Below, one piece after another: positions 1 through 10,162 of a DNA stretch of 29,135 nucleotides (positions within the stretch are counted from its first letter, which is position 1; the number at the start of each line of letters is the position of its first letter). The notes beneath the pieces were generated by a model. The model was not told where the DNA came from and searched no databases. It was given only the letters and a program-made list of their open reading frames with translations. The DNA comes from Paramacrobiotus richtersi (Eukaryota; Tardigrada; Eutardigrada; Parachela; Macrobiotidae): positions 1 to 29,135 of the forward strand of contig JAQGAU010000395.1 in assembly GCA_034698045.1 (NCBI GenBank). Direction: 5' to 3'. The position numbers were made by a program, and so were the translations under genes.

Positions 1-3000
1 CCCGTGTCGGAGACGTTAACGTACGGGCCAGAATGCTGGCGCGGCTGGTTGGGAGGGGTGTATTGTTGGGGATGGTGGTCGGTCGGTAAGGGTTGGCGGT
101 GGTAGTGGTCTGTACGACCGTAGCCTATGTGGAGGACAATGGATATAGCCAGCGATAAATATACACAGAATAATCGGAAACATATTCCAGTAATTCACAG
201 GCATTTTATTATGATTTAATTGAACAATATTTCTGAACAAATGCATTAAAAAAATGTGATAAAATCAATAAGAGACTAAAAATATGTAAACTTTAACTAA
301 TCATTGGTTACATAATAATTCTTAACATTTTTGATATAATAAAAATATCTGAAATTTAATAACCATTACTGGACACAATCTCACAACATTTTTAATACAA
401 TAAAATATTTGAAATTTAATAATAATTACTGACATAATAATAATCATAACATTTTGAATACATTAAAAATATCTGAAATTTATTAATCATTATTGACATA
501 ATATTATAACATTTTTAATACAATAAAAATATCTGAACTTTAATAATCATTATTGACATAAATTGTCATAACATTTGAAATACAATAAAAATATCTGATA
601 TTTTATAATAAATATTTACATAAATTGTCATAACATTTGAAATACAATAAAAATATCTGATATTTTATAATAAATATTTACATAATATTTGAATTTCAAG
701 TTTTACTAATTAATCAATAATAATTGATTAAGAGTATTACATCCGGTCCGCTTAATCGATAAAACGTATTTGTAAATATACAGTCTTTCTCCTACGATTT
801 TTACGGCCGTATGCGCGTTATAGAATGTACATAATAAAACAATAAACATGTTGGAATAGCCCCGTTAATATGCAAGAGACAAAACCAATTTAAAAGGGAA
901 ATATCGGAGTCAGTTGTGAACCGTTAACGAACCACATGAGTGATGATATTTTATCCCTAATCCTATACCTGTTCAGAAACTATGCCAGAAAAAAGCCCAA
1001 AAAATCCGCAGCATCCCAATTAACTGCGACCAGAAAGCGGCAATAAGTCAGGTTATTTACGGTTTTTGGAAATATCAATGGTTATTTCATGGACAGACGC
1101 GTTATTATTAAGCCATTGTACTACGATGCTAACTGTTCCTGGTGTGGACTAAGTCCGGTTAAACTGAATTTATTCATTAAACTATTTACTGAATTTCGTA
1201 GTTGTTATACTGATCGAACCGAAGTATTTGTACAATTGAACACCTGCTACTGTATTACGTATTTTTAATATGTGTTGGATATGCTAAACTACATGTATGT
1301 ACTCACTATATGGAAAAAACCATAAATTAAAAAACATTTTAAATAATTATAAAAAAATAATTACAAAAAAAAATTAAAAAAAATTATAAAAAAAAATTAT
1401 AAAAAAATTATACAACAAAAATTATAAAAAAAATTATAAAAAAATAATAAAACAAAAAATAATAAAACAAAAAATAATCCGCGTTGTCACTCTTACCGGT
1501 GTCACCGGCAGCCACCGTGGACGCCGTGGCATACTGTCGCACAGCTGGGTTGTATGTGTTGTACGGTGACGTTTGTGGATAGCGATTGGACTGGTCATTC
1601 TGTGCCAGGACATACTCTCGCTGCGGTGCATTGTAATCCGATTCCCGGCGCTCCACAATAACCCGCAGCAGACGCGGCGCCAGCTGCTCCGACTGGAAGT
1701 TGGGCGGGTCGTTGCGCGGCGTCTGACGATGGGAATCCGCATGGCGCTGAAACAGGACAGTTACATCACCTCGGGGTCGGGTCGAGGGAAATTTCCACAG
1801 TAAAACTCAAATATTTATAAAAAAATGAATAAGTAAATAAATATTTAATAAATAAATAAATAAATAAATATTTATATAAAAATCAAATATTATATTATTA
1901 TAAAAATCAAATAAAAATCAAACATTTTCCTTGTTTTGTATCATACTCTTCGACACAAGACGCACAAGTTAATAACTGGTCAATCTGAACGAATCAAAAC
2001 GGTGAAGACGACGAATGCCAAGAGCCGTTACACTACGACTGCCACCTAATAAGAATTTGTCGCCGCATCGGCACGCGTTATCGTACAGCAACAACGGCAT
2101 TTTTGTTATACTCGATCAAGGCAATGGACGACGTGGTTTTGCCTTTTTAACGTTTATGTCTTGTTATTTTGAAACTGCCTTAATTGAAGAGATGTACATG
2201 CCGACAACAGTATTAAACCTTACATATTTATCGTTAAAAAAAGACAGTATAAAACAGCCAAAACGCAGTGCGTGTATTTTTATATAATTTTTCATGAAAA
2301 AGTCCAAAAAACTGTACAGGGATTTTGATAAAAAAAACCGCTCAGATTTGTCGTAACTCAAATCACGATGATTAATTGATGCCTAACAAATTTCATGTTC
2401 CATTTATGATACAAAATTCCCCTTATGAAACTTACATTCAGCAAAACGACAAGAAAGATTGCAGCTATACATCTGAAAATCAGGATGCATTATGAAGAGG
2501 ACTGTGCATTTTTAAAAAATAGTAAAACATCTTATTGTTCATATATTCAGCAGCAGTTCGTAATATTATAATGACGTTATTCCTAGTTCCTAGAAAATTG
2601 CATTTTGGTAAGGAAAAAGGATTCTCGATTTCAAACTTCCGTGCAGACAAAAATACTATACCGAAAAGTTTATTTAAAGTAAAAAATTCAACTTTTTCCT
2701 GCAACATTTGCGTATAAAATAGTTTCCATAACGTAAAATTAAATAATATTAATAAAATTAAGTGACCTTCGAAATTAAATAATATCAGTATGTTTCTCAA
2801 TACTTACAAACGTACAGGTACGTACAGTTTTGAATTATTTTTATATACTGTATATATACGGCTATTTATTTTGCATACACAACTAACAAGTTAGACAAGA
2901 ACTGCTAGAATTGGTTACAAGCCAAGAATTAATGATTTACGTACTCTGCATTGTACATGACACACTTTGAACTAAACCCGAAAAAAAAGAAATTTTTATA

Positions 3001-6000
3001 ATTTAGCGATAAGTTACTTTGTGTAAGGCTGAATGCATTCGCACGCACGATTTCAGAGCCACTGCTCTACGACATTCGCCATAAACACTATGCTGTTTTT
3101 GTTGAAAGTATCAATTTAATCAATGATTCTTTACATATTCACGAATTTAATTGTTCATTTACTTTATTACTACATTAATTTTTATGTAATTCCCATCAAA
3201 CCTTTTAAGTATTTAATTCACTTATTTAACCATCATTATTTGATTTATTTATTACTCTGTTAAGTGTTATGTAGTTCCCATCCAAACTTTTCAAGTATTT
3301 AATTCACTTATCTAACCATCATTATTTTATTTATTTATTACTCGGTTAATTGTTATGTAATTCCCATCAAACTTTTTAAGTATTTAATTCACATATTTAA
3401 TCAGCATTATCTAATTTATTTACCTGTTAAAATTTAATGCGTATACAGATACCGCAGTTATTACCGCGATCGATTCGAACTGACCTGGCGTTCACGATCA
3501 TCCCTCGGGGCTTCCTCAAACCCCGCGTCGCAGCTCATCTGATCCATCTCCTTGGTCAACGCCAGCTGCATTTCATTGTGCAGCGCCTGGTACGTCTTGG
3601 ACTGGGTGGCCGGACCGCGTGCTGTACTGGAAGGACGACTACGCCCGCTAAACTGCGTGTCCGAATCGCTGTCCCGCGCTGCCGACAACGAATACTGCGT
3701 GGTCTTTGTGTAGACCGGGTGCTGGGATGCTTCGACATGATCCCTATGAAAAACACAACTGGGTACTGATTACGTATACAATGGTTCACAACTGACTACA
3801 CTGCTTATAAAGGTTTCACAATTGTTTGCTTCTAATGGTTTCGCAATTGGCTACGAATTATAGCGGTTGTTTTCTACAGATATTTTTAAAATAATATTTA
3901 TATTTTAACTATTTATATTTTAAATACTTATATTTTAAATATTTATTTATATTTTATATTTTTATATTTTTATATTTTTATATTTTTATATTTTTATATT
4001 TTTATATTTTTATATTTTTATATTTTTATATTTTTTCTGTATATTTCTGTTGATTATTTTGAAAATGTCGGTGCTGGACTGTTCATACTCGGACACATAC
4101 TGCTGCCCCAATCGATCATCCTCCACAATCCGCATCCCCTGACCACCCTCCAGCCCCTGTCCCCCCTGGACGCTTTTCTCTCTGGGGGGCACCGGGGGCG
4201 GGACCAATTCCCGACAGTCCCCTCCATGCCCCAACGCCACACTGGTCCGACTGCTCGGACGACGCAACGGCCCGGCGGGTTCCCGGGGACTAGTGGAATG
4301 GGATGAATGGACCGGGACCGGAAGTAGCGGCGTAGGCTCCGGGGATTGGCGGGCGGCGCGGATAGCGGCCGCTTCGGCTAGTTCCTTTTCGTAGCGGATT
4401 TCCTGGAAAGGTGACATGTTATACCTTCGATGAGAAGCACGTACAACAGACAGTAGACAACCCACCGTACGCTTGACAAACTCCGCGTAGCTCTCGGATG
4501 TCAGGTACTCCCGGTACAGTGAGCCCTCCATGCTGCGCCACGCCTCCTCGTAAATACGCCCCAACACATCGCTGACCTCCTGCAGATCCCGCGCCCCTCG
4601 CTCCCTGAAGATGCGCTGCGCTTCCTTCTTCAGGCCGTCACTGATCGCCCCATGATCCGGTGCAATATACCTAATAAATCACAGCGTAAGAGCAAGACTG
4701 ATAAATTAGAATAATAACCTTTTCGACAACCAATACAACTGAAATAATTCTAAAAAAAGGACAATAACAAAATTTAGAAAAATAAATAATAAAATAGTAA
4801 CAAAAACAGAAGCAAAATAATGCAGCAAAAAATTAGGGAAAAATTAGGACAATATTAAAGTCATGAAAAAGAATAGCCTTATTCCTTAAAGCATGATAAT
4901 TATCATGATAATAATGTCAGATAAATTAAGACATTTCCTGGTCAAACAACTTACTAACGGCTGAATAAAAAAAACCAAACGAACCTAAATCTCGAAGAAA
5001 TAACCTGAATAATTGCTGCAAAAATAAGGTAGGAAAGTACATAAATCAAAAAACGCTCTGCAAAAACTGAAAAAAAATATCACAAATAAAAAACATCAAA
5101 ATTATTCAAAAAAATTTAAAAAATCAAACATCCAAAGTGGCCTGCCCACGGACTACCCCTTACCCATTATACAGAACCATGGCGCTCTGGATCGCATCAT
5201 CCGAGTACTTCCCCTGTAGATTCTTCTGCTTCCATCCCTTGATCAGCAGATACAAGTACATGCAATTGTCCGCCGGATGGTAGCGGTCCACATACAGTCG
5301 GAACTGTTCAATCCCCACGGGACTATTGACGAGGTCCTGGAAGGACCGATTCCAAAGCACCCACGGGGCGGGCGTGCCCTTTTGCACGAAGGACAAGGAG
5401 GAGAATTCACTGCAGGCGTAGTCATTCTCGTTGTCGCTGCCGTGGGATTCTTCGGGTGAATGGCAGTCTAAAACGGGTGACATCAGTGTATCGGAATCAT
5501 GGGAAACGCTGGCAACCTGACGCCTTGATTACTTGTCAGATTTGTAAAGGGAAACTTATTGGAAAGCATGCAAAACGGTTTCTCGAAGTTTCTCCCATAT
5601 TTTCTGTACATTAGCGCTACGTGCGTATAGCACGGGGACGCAAGACCGACAAGACTTACGTGCATACTGTATAACACAGCATTACAACCACGCGTCACCC
5701 CCGCTTACCATCAGCCTCGTGACGCCACCGTTTCTATACAAATTTTGACAGAGAAGGCTTCCAGTGTCAATCACGTGTTGTCTGGAAAATTTTCCGTTCG
5801 AAACTGAGATAACAATGCCAACAGGCTGATCGGGAAAGAGGGCTGACGAAATCGGAAAAACTACACTGTATCTACGGTTTAGTTAAATGTATCGTGGACC
5901 TTCTGAATCTCAAAACAGAAAAGCTACTGCTCCATTGCACCATTTCTACAGTGCCAGCAGGATGTCAAAGAAGCCGCGCTTCATGTTTTTATCGGGTCAA

Positions 6001-6675
6001 CGGACAGTACTGCTCTTTCAGAAAACCTGACAAAGAATCAACTGAGTATAAACCTCGCTTTTGCGAGTTTCGCTTCTTATACGCGTTCGGATAAGATCTA
6101 GCTAACAACCTCTTATCAGAATTCTCTGAAAACAAAACATGAAAACTGGATGGAGCAGCACTTAAATGTAGCGTGACGTTCACTTTCCCTGTTCGATCGC
6201 ACTACAATACTCGAACACACAGCGAGACCGCGATCCCTGAGATCTTAAACTCCCAGAAAACGCCGTAGGAGATGAAGAAAACTTGATCCTCGCTCAGCAC
6301 TTAAAACATAAGTAAATCAATAAACTTCTCAAGTTTCTAGAAACGCAGTGAGAACCTTACACCGAACAAACGCTAAATGCAACTGCAATGAACTCGTCCC
6401 TGTTCCAGCGATTACGGCAGCAAGCATCGCATCACTGACTACCGAGAACGAACCGAAGCAACCAATATAATTTTCCCGCGAAATCCAGAAGATTACTAGA
6501 TTAGGCCATTAGGGTACCAAACAACGGGAATTCTTACATCTGGAACATAACTCAGTTTACCTGCAACATCACCAGCATTTTCCGGAGACAACTGTTGGGA
6601 TCGGTTTGGATTATCCGCCACTGCAAACCCGCTGCCATTTGGACTTCCCTGTTCTCTACCACCGTTTCGCTGCAT
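1..6675 (-). CDS. axin: Axin-like scaffold protein, paralog B (3' end outside window)
   Basis: Eight exons chain in phase: 6675-6561, 5803-5709, 5516-5164, 4670-4466, 4402-4101, 3743-3485, 1746-1497 and 124-1 (partial), about 567 codons in view. After a Ser/Asn-rich N-terminus, residues about 119-256 (PAPWVLWNRSFQDL to YAEFVKRT) resemble the RGS domain of Axin, which in known Axins binds APC. A low-complexity tail follows with the proline motif PPPVPPRE. Axin scaffolds the cytoplasmic beta-catenin destruction complex in Wnt signalling. The DIX domain that would prove identity must lie left of base 1. Exon 5 uses donor GTATGT at 4100. The 63-bp intron 4465-4403 has no in-frame stop and could be retained, but it sits where paralog A also has a phase-0 intron. 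The RGS is very divergent. The call rests on RGS similarity, the PPPVPPR motif and the nearby paralog. Confidence 0.72.
290..695. repeat. Minisatellite, ~61-bp unit, about 6 copies
   Basis: The core AACATTT recurs at about 323, 384, 448, 508, 570 and 632, a period of 60-64 bp. Each unit also carries AATAAAAATATCTGA followed by a TTTATAAT-type tail. The last two units are almost identical and the left ones are more diverged, so the array probably grew at its right end. It lies in the last visible intron of axin-B. Confidence 0.85.
1310..1480. repeat. A-rich low-complexity tract beside an exon donor
   Basis: Runs of A with TTA interruptions, immediately downstream (on the minus strand) of the axin-B exon ending at 1497. 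In transcript sense this is a long T-rich tract starting some 20 bases after the 5' splice site. Rightward of that exon, 1829-1880 holds a short AAAT/AATA repeat. Confidence 0.7.
1747..3484. other. Long AT-rich intron 6 of axin-B
   Basis: It runs from donor GTCAGT at 3484 to acceptor TTTCAG at 1747, with phase 0 on both sides. It holds two copies of the 14-bp motif (2024-2037 and 3058-3071) and a three-copy minisatellite. A 90-codon plus-strand open frame at 2015-2287 has no recognisable domain and no coding-like composition past its first third. I see no nested gene. Confidence 0.6.
3160..3425. repeat. Minisatellite, ~86-bp unit, 3 copies
   Basis: The segment ATGTA(A/G)TTCCCATC recurs at 3184, 3269 and 3355. 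Each is followed by TTTAAGTATTTAATTCAC-like sequence and a TTATTTATTTA stretch. The copies differ by scattered substitutions, so the array is not very recent. It lies in intron 6 of axin-B, just downstream of the exon ending at 3485. Confidence 0.85.
3890..4035. repeat. (TATTTT)n simple repeat
   Basis: An almost pure TATTTT/TATATTTT array in the short axin-B intron 4100-3744. It starts about 65 bp inside the intron from the GTATGT donor. Confidence 0.85.
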
Positions 6676-7687
6676 CTTTATGTTTATACAAAACGATCAG
6701 ACCAACGACGTCAACTGTTAACTCTTAACAATAATGAAACAATCACACAAAATTAGTAAATAAGAATAGATAACAATCCTATACCAACAAACACTGCACG
6801 TGCAGCCATGCTGAATGGAAAACGGAAAGTGAGCAGGTGAGGACGATCAGATGAAGCTTTATTAGGCCCTAGACTTGTCTAGCACGGAGTGGCAGCTGTA
6901 CTCCACCAATCGTATCGTAGTTTTGGAGCCCGCCCCTCGATCTTTGTCGGCATGGCATGCTAAACGGCTAAAGCGCCACCACAAAGACGTTTCTTTACGC
7001 GCCAAAATTGATGTAAAACTCTGTCTGTCTTAAACCAATCGAACTCACGTCAGAACAAAAACAAAACTCTTCGTCATGCAATATTGTATACTTAGTTAGC
7101 ACTCTGATAATAATTTATAAAACATTATTTGGTAATTACTTCGAGCGCTGCATCAGTTTTCCGCGTACCAGCAGTCAATATTTTTGTTGCACAATATTGA
7201 ATATTGAATATTTGGCGTATGATATTTTATTACTTTAATTTGCTATTGTATCTGTATGACGGGTGAGCACTTCAGTCTTCTTAATTGGTGCTTACTCTTT
7301 GCAGTTATTATTAGTACATATTATTATGATTGGGTTCTTTTTCTAGGGTATGTAATTGTGCATTTTATAGAGGTACTAATTGTTTACGGTCCAGCCTTAT
7401 ATCTAATTAGCTTGCAGCAGTCAGAATAATTAATTGGAGACATGCTTTTAATTTCACGGAAACAGCTTGCTTTCGAATTCCAAATGCAACTATAAATTGT
7501 TTATCGTCCATAAACAAGAAAATCAAAACGTGCATAATTCCCAAACCGCAGTTTCTGTGTTTGCCAAGTATGGCATTAATTTTTTTTATCAATAAAAATA
7601 GTCGTTAATTGAAACTGATGAAATAATAAAACCGTTAGTATAAACAAAGCGATATCGATTGACAATTATTCCTATTCCATCATTGAT
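6676..7687. other. Spacer: axin-B promoter side and Ly6-B 3' flank
   Basis: The part up to about 7010 is GC-richer and holds the conserved promoter block listed separately. From 7010 to 7687 it is AT-rich and is the 3' flank of the Ly6-B gene, which also runs leftward. I find no gene in it; a 61-codon minus-strand frame at 7407-7592 has no domain. Confidence 0.5.
6930..7002 (-). promoter_or_regulatory. Promoter block of axin-B shared with axin-A
   Basis: On the plus strand it reads CTTTGTCGGC, then AAAG, then CCACAAAGAC, then a CTTT. The same order occurs upstream of axin-A at 19224-19279. The CTTTG/CAAAG cores match the TCF/LEF core, and AXIN2 in vertebrates is a known Wnt target, so a Wnt feedback element is possible. 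That role is inference; the shared order of blocks is what the sequence shows. It lies 260-330 bp upstream of the axin-B start codon. Confidence 0.5.
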
Positions 7688-8899
7688 TCATTGTCTCCGC
7701 ATAACTCGGGGTTCAATACTTTGGATTCGACTCTCGCATGTTATCGGATCGGGTATCTCCAAGGGGCCACGGGCTATACAAGCGAAAAACCACACTTTAT
7801 TTGATTGTGCTGATTGCGTTGACAATTCGCTTATTTGTACCAGGTTATGATTATGCACGCCCATCCAATCATTGCACCAACTGTCGGTACATTCGAAACA
7901 GTCCAAAACGCGTATGAGTCCCAGTCGCCGGTGTATGACGGGAAGGTCGTTGTTTTTGGCGTCCCGGCACTTATCGGGATGCAGTACTGTCGTGTTATCC
8001 ATGGCACATCCGAACACGCCGACTCGCCTACCTCCGACTACAAACAACGACAGACGGATGCATCTTTTGTTCCTGATCCTTGTTATATTTGATTATTTCC
8101 CTGGTGTTTTTGTTTTCTTGTAATTTGTGTCGTTAGTTAAAATTTAACTTTAATCAAAAATAACTTTAATTTAATTAATAAATTATAAGTAAATTAACTT
8201 AAATTTAACTTTAAAATTTGAATCAATAATTTAACTATAATTTGAAATTAATCAGTTTTATGTCAATGCAAATAACAACTGTAGTCGACGCGTTTATACC
8301 TTTCTTGTCAACTATTAGTGAATTCTACATTTATTTTGTATTTGTATAGAACATTTCATTTTTTTTTTAATTTACTCGTTATTTCGTTCTGTTTTGATCA
8401 GTTCTGTTTAGTTCCAATTTAATCAGTATTAAGCAGATATCTGGTGCAATTTACTCTACTCATTGTCGGTTACTGCTGTTTTAGTTTTACTTTTGCTACG
8501 TTTTTGCAATTAACTATGTAAATATATGCAGTAAGTAAACCAAGATTATTTACCGAAATACCACCTAATGCAAATTCTATTCAAGTGCAGATCTTGAAAT
8601 AAATAGTACTATATTTCAAGAATCAGTTTGTGAAATCAAGAATCAATCAGTATTGACGATTTACTCTGATAAATTTGACGCGAACATCCCTCGCGCTCGT
8701 CGCACCACGTGAACGGAATTTCATTCAAAACTGGCAGCTTTATCGGGCACTGGGATCCTGAAACTGCAGGCGAGCAAGAAAAGCAGTTGATTTCCCGCAG
8801 TGGCCAGTCGAATGTCGCTGTCACCATGATCCAGTTCAGCACAATAATTAGGCAGTGTATTACCAAACGATTAGAGTTATTTGTAATCCCGTATTGCAT
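7688..8899 (-). CDS. Secreted 10-cysteine Ly6/three-finger protein B
   Basis: Two exons, 8899-8665 and 8037-7688, joined in phase 1 (donor GTAAAT, acceptor TTTGTAG), give 194 residues. Residues 13-33 (LVIHCLIIVLNWIMVT) form a hydrophobic signal peptide. The mature part has ten cysteines starting CFSC and ending CFECTDSWCN, which fits the Ly6/uPAR ending CxxDxCN. Order and spacing match the neighbour at 10163-11834, as does the phase-1 intron after the fifth cysteine. No hydrophobic tail is visible, so it looks secreted rather than GPI-anchored. Ly6 proteins fold into a disulfide-held three-finger shape and often bind receptors or junction proteins; the partner here is unknown. A strong donor at 9140 and an acceptor near 8965 suggest a noncoding 5' exon. 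The start is the first ATG in frame. Confidence 0.78.
8120..8640. other. AT-rich intron of Ly6-B
   Basis: This stretch and its edges (8038-8664) form the single coding intron of Ly6-B. The part 8130-8260 is made of repeated AATTTAACTTTAA-like words. I see nothing else in it. Confidence 0.5.
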
Positions 8900-9571
8900 A
8901 TTTCTTTGTTTTGTTAAAACTACCACGGAATATAGGAACGGTCAGTTAACGATAAGTAAGAACTGCAGTTTCTGAAAGTTTTGTTGGAACAAAAGTTACT
9001 TCTAACACAAAAACTTCCGTTTTAATTCTTATACAATGTTTCTTGGTATACATTATAAACAAGTACTGTAAATAATTAACATTGACACTGAGTGTACACA
9101 AGTCTCATAACTTATTATGAGCAAAACTCAACGTACTTACGTGTGAATTATCGTTGCGGAGATACGAACAAACAATTTCAATGCAGCTTCGAAACTACGA
9201 ATTCGTAGTTCGTGCAACTAGTTTCCAGTACGTGTACTTAACTACTGTACAAAATCGCCATTAATATGTCATTTAAACTGATTATAACTGGCAAGATACT
9301 ACGCTTTTCTCGTTGTTCATGTCACAGTCGATCTTTGCCATTATGAAACACGGCCCACACTTTTTTCGTTTCGTACATTTTAGAATGCATGGTAAAGTTT
9401 TACAAATTTGTTTTTTCAACGATCTTTTTTTATGAATCAAATTCATAGTTTCATGCACACTTCGATAGACACAAAGGGGAAAAACACAACGCCCAGACGC
9501 AAACCACCCTCTTTGGTCGAATAACAGAAGAGATCTCTCGTTTAAGTTAGCCGCAAGAGGGCAGTACCCAA

Positions 9572-9622
9572 ATGAAGGCCTTGACGTTGGTACTTTGCAT
9601 CTCGATGCTTATGCGCCGGTAG
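9572..9622 (+). other. Signal-peptide-like short ORF, possible lost first exon
   Basis: ATG opens 16 codons, MKALTLVLCISMLMRR, which read like a signal peptide start. They end at a possible donor (CG/GTAGAT). I could not find a matching downstream exon in phase: the acceptor after the pyrimidine tract at about 9690 runs into stops. It may be the remnant of a third secreted gene, or chance. Confidence 0.2.
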
Positions 9623-9977
9623 ATGTAGTCTCTTGCCCGTTTCTCTCCTGTTCCATGACGGATATTTCCGGCTTTCCGGGTGGACCGGTTTTCAACAGTA
9701 TACTAGTACTGAAAATCTAGTATTCTACACGGACAACGACAACGGCTCAGTTCCTCTGTGTGCAAAACGACAATACGTTGCGCGCGAGCAGGGAGAGATA
9801 TTCGCCTTGGAATACTAATCTATGGCTAAACATCCAGCATCCACACATCCCTTGCAGTCGCGCACATTGGCACATTAATATTCTTCTAAACCAGATAGTT
9901 ACACAACAGATTTCCCGACCATATTGCTGGAAAACTATGTCAGATATGCAGTAAATTTTTAGTAGCTGGAATCCCCG

Positions 9978-9986
9978 TATATATAA
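9978..9986 (+). promoter_or_regulatory. TATA box of Ly6-A
   Basis: TATATATAA within a GC-richer context, followed by the Ly6-A start codon at 10163. If used, transcription would begin near 10010 and leave a leader of about 150 bases. Confidence 0.45.
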
Positions 9987-10162
9987 TCTGACCGAACGGA
10001 CAGCAATGGTTTTGTCCGCGGAATTGAATCCATGTGTGAACTGGTCTTCCGTCAGTAATTAAGGTCGCCGTGCAGAGAAATCGTCTCGGCTCATCTAACG
10101 GCTGTTTGAATTACAGAACGTAGCAGCTTTTCTTTTGACTCGAACATTTTGTATGTAACAGA

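Larger units (their letters stand above)
8900..10162. promoter_or_regulatory. Divergent promoter region between the two Ly6 genes
   Basis: The two Ly6 genes are transcribed away from each other across this 1.26-kb gap. On the plus side a TATA box (TATATATAA, about 9978-9986) lies about 180 bp before the Ly6-A start codon. On the minus side a strong donor (GTAAGTACG from 9140 downward) implies an untranslated first exon of Ly6-B. An 18-bp perfect palindrome (AACTACGAATTCGTAGTT) lies at 9193-9210. The stretch 9500-9950 is richer in GC and carries small open frames with no recognised domain. Confidence 0.45.

Noticed and set aside
2015-2287. 90-codon plus-strand frame
   Set aside because: It lies inside an axin-B intron, has no domain, and its second half is AT-rich filler.
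4010-4100. Stop of axin-B at 4010 after a Lys/Asn-rich tail
   Set aside because: The tail is a read-through of the TATTTT repeat. A GTATGT donor at 4100 joins in phase to the exon at 3743, which continues the gene.
5989-6183. 64-codon minus-strand frame inside intron 1 of axin-B
   Set aside because: No splice sites in matching phase and no domain; exons 1 and 2 join directly.
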